The notes under the pieces: generated by a model
The model's input: the letters and a program-made list of their open reading frames with translations, nothing else
Told to the model about the DNA's origin: nothing
Database searches by the model: none
In this document: positions 11,273-16,516 of the stretch, piece after piece
How positions within the stretch are numbered: position 1 is the first letter of the stretch
Layout of the letters: each line of letters begins with the position of its first letter
DNA from: Candidatus Saccharimonadota bacterium
GTDB taxonomy: Bacteria > Patescibacteriota > Saccharimonadia > Saccharimonadales > Saccharimonadaceae
DNA: 16,516 nt
Direction: 5' to 3'
Assembly (NCBI GenBank): GCA_017515125.1
Contig: JAFWHP010000036.1
Span: 1 to 16,516, forward strand
Translations under genes and position numbers: made by a program

Positions 11273-13741
11273 TTACTCCTTTACTAATTTAAACTTTTTA
11301 TTAACGTACTTCAACGTCGGTATATCGCCCTTTACGAGATTCCCCGCAATAATCTCTTCCGACAAAAGCGATTCTACCTCATCTTCAATCTTTCGCCTTA
11401 GCGGCCTTGCCCCATTTTTCGGATCATAGCCCTCAGCGATTAATTGCTCCTTTGCTTTTTCATCTATCTTAATCGATAATCCCTTCGTCGCCAACCTCCT
11501 CTTCAAATCATCAATCAAATTATCAAATATCTTTTCGACATCCTTTTTCGTTAAAGCATGGAACACCGAGATATTATCTAATCGATTAATCAGCTCTGGA
11601 CGCATTAACTTTTTCAATGCTTTCATGGCATACGATTTATTCTCTTCGTATTCTTCCGCTAAAGCTTTTTTATCCTTCGCCGTCTTCGCTGTAAATCCAA
11701 GTTCAGACTCGCGATACATATCTGCCGACCCGAGATTTGAAGTCAAAATCACGATTGTATTATTAAATTTAATCTTGTTTCCTTGTCCATCCGTCAATAC
11801 TCCGTCTTCTAAAATTTGCAGTAACATATTAAATACATCTGGATGCGCTTTTTCGATTTCATCAAATAACACTACCGAATATGGTTTCCGTCGCACCGCC
11901 TCGGTCAATTTTCCGCCATCATCATAGCCGATATACCCTGCCGGCGCCCCAACTAGTCGTGATACGTTGTGCTTTTCGCCAAACTCCGACATATCAATTT
12001 TAATCAAAGCATTCTCCCCTCCAAATACTTCCCTAGCAATTACTCTAGCGAGTTCCGTCTTGCCTACTCCCGTCGGCCCCATGAATAAGAATGAGCCGAT
12101 CGGCCTTCTCGCATCCGCGATTCCGCTTCGCCCCCGCCGAATCGCCTTCGCTACCGCCGACACCGCTTCTCTCTGCCCGATAACCGATTTATTAAGTTCA
12201 TCTTCCAAGGAAAGTAACATCTTCATCTCCGACCCATGCACTTTCGCCACCGGAATCCCCGTTTTTAATGATACCGCCGTTGCTAGATTTTCTTCCGTCA
12301 AAACCGGCTTTTCCGTCTTCTTTACTCCCGCCTTTTCCAATGCTTTTATTTCTTTCTCGACTCGTGCCAACTCCGTCTTATAATTCGCCGCTTTTTCATA
12401 GTCCTCAGCCTCGGCCGCATCTTCAATCTTACCCTCAAGCGAAGTCTTTTCTATTTTTAATTTCTTATACTTCCCACCGCCCTTCTTGTCGGCCGCCACT
12501 CGCGCAATCGCCGAAGCCTCGTCTATAATATCAATCACTTTATCCGGCATAAACCTATCATTAATGTATCTCTGCCCCATAGCAATTGCCGTTTCTAGAC
12601 ACTCATCCGGAATCTCCACCGCATGATGCCCTTCGTAGTGCTTTTTAATCCCTTTCAAAATCCTTAAGCAAACCGCCGCCGACGGCTCTTCCACCATTAC
12701 TGTCTGGAATCGCCGCGACAACGCCTTATCCTTCTCTATTGTCTTTCTATATTCATCCAAGGTCGTCGCCCCAATTAACTTCAATGAATTACGTGCCAGC
12801 GCAGGTTTCAAAATATTCGCTGCGTCCATCGTCCCCTCGCCCGAACCAGCTCCGCAAAGCAGATGGATTTCATCTATAAATAATAGAATCGAATCATCCT
12901 CCACTGCCTCGTCGATAATCCCTTTAATTCTCTCTTCGAACTCCCCCCTAAACTTCGTCCCCGCCACCATTCCAGACAAATCAATCTGATAAATATGTTT
13001 TCCTATCAATCCGCCAGGTACTTCGTTTTTTGCTATTCTCGTAGCCAGCCCCTCCACTATCGCCGTCTTGCCAACCCCTGCCTCCCCGATTAGCACTGGA
13101 TTCGATTTCGTCCGTCGTGACAAAATTGTCACAGCTCGCTCAATCTCACTCTCTCGACCTATCACCGTATCTAGCCGCCCCTCCTTTGCCTCTTCTGTCA
13201 AATCTTTCCCATATCGAGACAAAAACTTCAATTGCTTCTTTTTAACATATTTTGCTTTTTCCGCTTTTAGTTTCTCGTCTTTAGTCTGCTCTTCGACTAT
13301 TTTCTCAATTTGGTCTAATAATTCTTCCTCATCTACGCCTAGTCCATCCATAATCAAGGACGCTCGCGAATTTTGCTGAGATAAGAGTGCATATAATATA
13401 TGCTCCGTACCTATCACTATCAGACCTTGCTCCCTGGTGTAATTCTGCGCCATTCTTAGCGTCAAAATCACCGCCTCCGAAAGCGACATCATAGCCATAT
13501 CTGCCCCTACGACCTCTACCGCAGTCTTATTTAAAGACTTCTCCACTTCCTCTAATGTCACCCCTACCCCACGCAGTAGTTTTGCTCCAGTCGATACGTC
13601 CATAGACAATATCCCAAGTAGCAGATGTTCCGTCCCCATGTAACCATTATTATATCTTTTCGCATAAAAATCCGCCTTCTGCAGTGCGAATTTCGCATTC
13701 TCCGAAAGCCGATTCATAATATCACTAAATTCTTCTTGCAT
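11273..13741 (-). CDS. clpC: ATP-dependent Clp protease ATP-binding subunit ClpC
   Basis: 822 residues, the usual ClpC length. Order: double Clp N-domain (1-~148), AAA+ module D1 with Walker A GEAGVGKT (219-226) and Walker B LLFIDEIH (286-293), a middle region with UVR-like motif (about 428-470; [20 protein letters not shown]), and D2 with Walker A GPTGVGKT (555-562) and Walker B VVLFDEIE (623-630). The ClpP-docking tripeptide LGF is at 681-683 (ESELGFTAK), so a working ClpCP is expected. It unfolds substrates and feeds them to ClpP. The ATG at 13741 has an AGAGGA ribosome binding site. The promoter is overlapped by a CIRCE-like operator, which suggests HrcA control. No ctsR, mcsA or mcsB is present beside it, unlike in Bacillus. 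Confidence 0.96.
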   Translation of the reverse strand: MQEEFSDIMNRLSENAKFALQKADFYAKRYNNGYMGTEHLLLGILSMDVSTGAKLLRGVGVTLEEVEKSLNKTAVEVVGADMAMMSLSEAVILTLRMAQNYTREQGLIVIGTEHILYALLSQQNSRASLIMDGLGVDEEELLDQIEKIVEEQTKDEKLKAEKAKYVKKKQLKFLSRYGKDLTEEAKEGRLDTVIGRESEIERAVTILSRRTKSNPVLIGEAGVGKTAIVEGLATRIAKNEVPGGLIGKHIYQIDLSGMVAGTKFRGEFEERIKGIIDEAVEDDSILLFIDEIHLLCGAGSGEGTMDAANILKPALARNSLKLIGATTLDEYRKTIEKDKALSRRFQTVMVEEPSAAVCLRILKGIKKHYEGHHAVEIPDECLETAIAMGQRYINDRFMPDKVIDIIDEASAIARVAADKKGGGKYKKLKIEKTSLEGKIEDAAEAEDYEKAANYKTELARVEKEIKALEKAGVKKTEKPVLTEENLATAVSLKTGIPVAKVHGSEMKMLLSLEDELNKSVIGQREAVSAVAKAIRRGRSGIADARRPIGSFLFMGPTGVGKTELARVIAREVFGGENALIKIDMSEFGEKHNVSRLVGAPAGYIGYDDGGKLTEAVRRKPYSVVLFDEIEKAHPDVFNMLLQILEDGVLTDGQGNKIKFNNTIVILTSNLGSADMYRESELGFTAKTAKDKKALAEEYEENKSYAMKALKKLMRPELINRLDNISVFHALTKKDVEKIFDNLIDDLKRRLATKGLSIKIDEKAKEQLIAEGYDPKNGARPLRRKIEDEVESLLSEEIIAGNLVKGDIPTLKYVNKKFKLVKE

Positions 13742-13803
13742 ATATTTATTCCTCTCTTCAGACTTTTCTAACGATTTTTCTTCCGTTCCGTCTGTATACC
13801 TCC

Positions 13804-13841
13804 ATTATATATAATTAGCACTCCAATGTCAAGAGTGCCAG
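13804..13841 (-). promoter_or_regulatory. Consensus promoter with CIRCE-like (HrcA) operator, clpC-clpP
   Basis: Minus strand: perfect -35 TTGACA (13832-13827), 17-bp spacer, perfect -10 TATAAT (13809-13804). Overlapping it, TTAGCACTC (13815-13823), N9, GAGTGCCAG (13833-13841) matches CIRCE (TTAGCACTC-N9-GAGTGCTAA) in 15 of 18 arm bases. Binding of HrcA here would block RNA polymerase until heat shock. The leader is about 55 nt. Confidence 0.85.
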
Positions 13842-13946
13842 TTTCCCGCAAAACAGGGCTTTAATGCATAATCGCCTGCTTCCACCAAAAGCAGAATTCC
13901 CGAAATACTACGAATTACACAACAAGACTATCTAAAACGCTTATTT

Positions 13947-13975
13947 TTGAATTCTCTGGCCTATTATGTTAAAAT
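13947..13975 (+). promoter_or_regulatory. Rightward promoter upstream of galU
   Basis: -35 TTGAAT (13947-13952), 17-bp spacer, extended -10 TGTTAAAAT (box 13970-13975); expected start about 13982. It could drive galU through a ~200-nt leader or a small gene inside 13985-14104. Confidence 0.5.
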
Positions 13976-13984
13976 ACCTTCCAG

Positions 13985-14104
13985 GTGGGGTTGCAATTTT
14001 TAAAAGTAAAGGCGGGAGAAAGGAGGGCCACGGTTTTTGAGATAAATCTATTATTCGGACTAATCAAAGTAAAAATTATTCGCCTCCAAAGAAGAAGCGA
14101 ATAA
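13985..14104 (+). CDS. Possible 39-residue basic small protein (low confidence)
   Basis: An open frame from GTG 13985 to TAA 14102-14104 would encode a small basic protein, VGLQFLKVKAGERR... ending KIIRLQRRSE. The GTG lies 9 nt after the -10 box, the same spacing as the leaderless starts elsewhere in this window. No ribosome binding site and no recognisable family. A 40-codon frame is not rare by chance, and its 3' end overlaps a minus-strand hairpin. The stretch may instead be only the galU leader. Confidence 0.2.
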   Translation: MGLQFLKVKAGERRATVFEINLLFGLIKVKIIRLQRRSE

Positions 14105-14112
14105 CCTAACCT
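14071..14112 (-). ncRNA. Possible ~42-nt small RNA with terminator
   Basis: Minus strand promoter: TTGACA (14147-14142), 17-bp spacer, TAGAAT (14124-14119). From about 14112 the RNA would contain a stem TTATTCGC (14104-14097) / GCGAATAA (14083-14076) followed by five T (14075-14071). The loop contains GGAG. There is no minus-strand gene nearby for this to terminate, so promoter plus terminator may form a tiny transcription unit antisense to the galU leader. Not recognised as a known RNA. Confidence 0.3.
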
Positions 14113-14183
14113 AACTAAATTCTACCGCACACTCACTACAATGTCAACCCGACTTATTATTATAACATAAGCAGGAATAAAAC

Positions 14184-15023
14184 ATGATTACGAAAGCTAT
14201 CATCCCGGTCGCTGGCTGGGGCACTAGAAGACTCCCAATTACCAAAATTATCGAAAAGTCGATGCTTCCAGTCGGCAACCGCCCTCTGGTCGATTACTCC
14301 GTCCAAGAGCTAATCAAAGCCGGCATTAAAGATATCTATATGGTTATATCAAATGTTGAACCATGCCAAGTTCGTGAGTTTTACAAAGACAACCTCGCGC
14401 TAAATCTCTATCTGAAAGAGCGCGGCAAAAACGATCGTCTTGAATTAGCAAAAACTCTACCCGAAGGCGTTAGAATCCACTATGTTTCCCAAGACCCCTC
14501 CGGTAAATACGGCACCGCAGTTCCAGTCATGCTCGTTGTCGAAGAGTACAAAATCGACGAGCCAGTCCTGTTATTTATGGGCGACGATTTCATCTGGAAT
14601 CCCGGCGGCGAATCCGCAGCCGAAACTCTTCTCCGTACCGTAGGCGACTCAAACGACTGCGCCATTCTCGGTATGAAAGCTACCGACGAAGAGATCTCGA
14701 AATACGCCGCTCTCTCTTACGATAATAATAACCTCCTAACCGAAATCGTCGAAAAACCCACCCCTGGCACCGTTTCTACCAATATCGCTAGCGTCGGCAA
14801 ATACATCCTAAATCAAGAACTTCTCCAAGAAATCGTTAAATATGTCCACGAAAACAATTTCGGGCCAAACGATCAAGAGTACATGATTACCGACCCGATC
14901 GAAACCTACGTCAAAAAAGGCGGCAGGATGCATGTTGCCGTCACCTCCGGCGAGCAACTCGACGGTGGCTCCCTCGAAGGCTGGGTCCACGCTAACAACG
15001 TTGTCTGCGGCTGCGAAGACTAA
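14184..15023 (+). CDS. galU: UTP-glucose-1-phosphate uridylyltransferase (GalU-like nucleotidyltransferase)
   Basis: 279 residues. N-terminal nucleotide-binding signature AIIPVAGWGTRRLPITKIIE (6-25) with KSMLPVGNRPLVDYSVQELI, corresponding to the GLGTR...ATKAIPKEMLPI...KPLIQY pattern of GalU. FMGDDF (about 131-136) is the metal-binding site, and EIVEKPTPG (about 192-200) and GPNDQEYMITDPIETYV (about 232-248) follow. It makes UDP-glucose from UTP and glucose-1-phosphate, a precursor of surface glycans. Trp replaces Leu in GLGTR, and the usual AIPKE is IIEKS, so another sugar-1-phosphate substrate is possible. The start has AGGA 7 nt upstream. It stands alone and converges on gpmI. Confidence 0.88.
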   Translation: MITKAIIPVAGWGTRRLPITKIIEKSMLPVGNRPLVDYSVQELIKAGIKDIYMVISNVEPCQVREFYKDNLALNLYLKERGKNDRLELAKTLPEGVRIHYVSQDPSGKYGTAVPVMLVVEEYKIDEPVLLFMGDDFIWNPGGESAAETLLRTVGDSNDCAILGMKATDEEISKYAALSYDNNNLLTEIVEKPTPGTVSTNIASVGKYILNQELLQEIVKYVHENNFGPNDQEYMITDPIETYVKKGGRMHVAVTSGEQLDGGSLEGWVHANNVVCGCED

Positions 15024-15047
15024 CTGAATCAACAAAACACCTGCCCA

Positions 15048-15079
15048 AAAAACCATCAGCGACCTAGCTGATGGTTTTT
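15048..15079. terminator. Bidirectional terminator between galU and gpmI
   Basis: A 13-bp perfect stem AAAAACCATCAGC (15048-15060) / GCTGATGGTTTTT (15067-15079) with a 6-nt loop; the A-run and T-run let it serve both convergent genes. Confidence 0.9.
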
Positions 15080-15095
15080 AAGATCCGGCAACGAC

Positions 15096-16516
15096 CTAAT
15101 TAAGAATAATTAACGGCGCACCCCATTCCTTAGGATAATCGTCAAAACCAAGTAATAACGACACAGTAGACGCCAGATTGGCCAATCCAGGTTGCCGCAT
15201 AAGAGCAAGTTCGTATTTCTGCCGATTATCCGTTTCGTCACAGATAATGCAAGGTACTTTATTTGTCGTATGCGACGTTTTTAGTTTACCATTCTTGTCT
15301 AACAGTTCCTCCGCATTACCGTGATCGGCCGTCACAATCATGCAGCCCCCAAGCTCAGTAATTTTTTCCATCAAACGTCTAAGCGAAAGATCAATTGCTT
15401 CCATTGCCACAATCGTTGCTTCCATATCCGCCGTATGCCCCACCATGTCACCACCCGGATAATTGACCCGTACAAAACGATAATTTTTTAATTTAGCAAT
15501 AACTTCATCCGTAATTTCCGCACATCTCATCCAAGGCCTAGTCTCAAACGGCTCCGTATAAGAATCAACCTCCACAAAGTCTTCTCCCGGCGCCACCGCA
15601 TAACTATTACCATTAAAATAATAAGTTATATGCCCAAATTTTACAGTTTCCGAGATAGCGAGTTGCGACACTTTCTTTTCACCCAAGAATCGGCTCAAAG
15701 TCTCTTCCACATGTATCGGCTCAACCAGTCTATGTTCCGGTACATGAGTATCGGAATTATACTCCGTCATCCCTACAAAATAAACATCATCCGGCGTATA
15801 ATTCCCCCGATTAAAAAACGGAAAATCCCAATAAGTAAACGCTTGTGCTATTTCTATCGCTCGATCTGCTCGAAAATCGAAATAAATTAGCGAATCGCCT
15901 TTCTCGATTTTCCCCACCGGTCGTTCATTTTCATCCACAATCACAAAAGGTGGCAAATTCTGATCTTGTACTGCAGGGTTTATTCTTCTCAGCATTGAAA
16001 TCGCCTCCTCCGCCGATCGGAAGAAATAATCCGCTTGTCCATTTACCATCATGTCCCAACCTCTCGCCACAACTGACCAGTCATTTTCATACCTATCTGC
16101 AACACAGACCATTCTCCCTCCGCCCGAGGCCAGTTTAATATCCGCATCTGGATATTTTGCTGCAAACTGCTCTATCCGCTTGATATATTTTGGCTCCGAC
16201 ATGGGCGGTACATCTCTACCATCGAAAATCGCGTGAATCCTCATCCGTCGCACCCCCTCCTTGTAGGCCTCATCCATCATTTGCTCTAAGTGCGAAATAT
16301 GACTATGTACGCCGCCATCTGAAAAAATCCCTGCAAAATGTAATGTAGCCGACTCTGGCACACCATTACTACCCGAAACTCGGTTCTCGCCGAGAATCCG
16401 CGTAATCGCCCCTTTCCAAGCATCTGACCGAAAAACGCCCCCATCTCGAAAAGCTTCTTCTATATGCGCAATCCCCTGTTTAATAATTCTTCCAGACCCC
16501 ATTGTGTTATGGCCAA
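15096..16516 (-). CDS. gpmI: 2,3-bisphosphoglycerate-independent phosphoglycerate mutase (5' end outside window)
   Basis: Interconverts 3- and 2-phosphoglycerate in glycolysis. The frame is still open at the window edge: codons upstream of the internal ATG at 16502 read GHNT, matching the conserved GH...GxGR(I/V) stretch of the family. So the ATG at 16502 is not the start, and about 70-80 residues including the catalytic serine region lie outside. Visible landmarks: GIFSDGGVHSHISHL, IFDGRDVPP, SGGGRMVCVADRYENDW, FRADRAIEI, NYPGGDMVGHTADMEAT, TADHGNAEEL and SHTTNKVP, which supply the phosphatase-type metal ligands. The GGGRM...ADRYENDW form differs from the GGRYYAMDRD form of Bacillus, placing it in a different subgroup. 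The stop lies just past the shared terminator. Confidence 0.94.
   Translation of the reverse strand, partial: GHNTMGSGRIIKQGIAHIEEAFRDGGVFRSDAWKGAITRILGENRVSGSNGVPESATLHFAGIFSDGGVHSHISHLEQMMDEAYKEGVRRMRIHAIFDGRDVPPMSEPKYIKRIEQFAAKYPDADIKLASGGGRMVCVADRYENDWSVVARGWDMMVNGQADYFFRSAEEAISMLRRINPAVQDQNLPPFVIVDENERPVGKIEKGDSLIYFDFRADRAIEIAQAFTYWDFPFFNRGNYTPDDVYFVGMTEYNSDTHVPEHRLVEPIHVEETLSRFLGEKKVSQLAISETVKFGHITYYFNGNSYAVAPGEDFVEVDSYTEPFETRPWMRCAEITDEVIAKLKNYRFVRVNYPGGDMVGHTADMEATIVAMEAIDLSLRRLMEKITELGGCMIVTADHGNAEELLDKNGKLKTSHTTNKVPCIICDETDNRQKYELALMRQPGLANLASTVSLLLGFDDYPKEWGAPLIILN

Noticed and set aside
13757..13806. 15-codon ORF in the clpC leader (MEVYRR...)
   Set aside because: Its ATG overlaps the -10 box and lies upstream of the expected transcription start.
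16500..16502. ATG at 16502 as the gpmI start
   Set aside because: The frame continues upstream with GHNT, part of a conserved family motif, and the enzyme would lack its catalytic N-terminal part.

Overview
This window looks like a chromosomal segment of a streamlined Patescibacteria (CPR) genome, most likely Candidatus Saccharibacteria (TM7). That placement is inferred from compact, overlapping housekeeping operons, FISUMP-type surface proteins, divergent active-site signatures and the mixed gene set; no rRNA is present to confirm it. TGA ends ordinary genes here (tyrS ends in TGA inside an ATGA overlap), so the recoded UGA=Gly code of Gracilibacteria/Absconditabacteria is unlikely.

Layout. 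Positions 1-747 (-) hold the N-terminal part of a secreted surface protein. It faces a divergent AAA+/DUF4143 ATPase (1032-2381, +) whose promoter is preceded by a perfect triple 33-bp tandem repeat. Next is a + strand operon of a flippase-like membrane protein, xseA and xseB (2455-4881). It converges at a bidirectional terminator on a - strand operon rnhA-tyrS-RNA methyltransferase-rpmA (8200 down to 4923). An intergenic region of almost 700 bp (8201-8894) holds promoters, hairpins and a branched palindrome. It leads to a FISUMP-domain surface protein (8895-10445, +), which is followed by a second large branched palindrome. clpC-clpP (13741 down to 10687, -) form a heat-shock operon under a consensus promoter overlapped by a CIRCE-like operator. 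A 440-bp gene-poor stretch with small-RNA or small-ORF signals leads to galU (+), which converges at a terminator on a 5'-truncated gpmI (-).

The most unusual content is a set of palindromic foldback elements. A 72-bp GC-rich element occurs in two identical copies inside tyrS and the neighbouring methyltransferase gene, both in frame. A diverged 78-bp relative with the same ends (GGGTCCTGCCG ... CGTCACCC on the sense strand) lies in frame in the signal-peptide region of the FISUMP gene. A different 84-bp element interrupts the methyltransferase a second time. Two larger branched palindromes flank the FISUMP gene. Every element is enclosed by inverted-repeat arms that differ from locus to locus, because the host sequence on one side is the reverse complement of that on the other. 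In-frame palindromic insertions recall Rickettsia palindromic elements, but the locus-specific arms are a distinct feature that I cannot assign to a known family.

Functionally, the recognisable genes cover translation (tyrS, rpmA, probable tRNA methylation), DNA maintenance (xseAB, rnhA), proteolysis (clpCP), sugar-nucleotide and glycolytic metabolism (galU, gpmI) and the cell surface (two related secreted proteins). Several promoters put the -10 box only 6-11 nt before the start codon, which suggests leaderless or nearly leaderless mRNAs.
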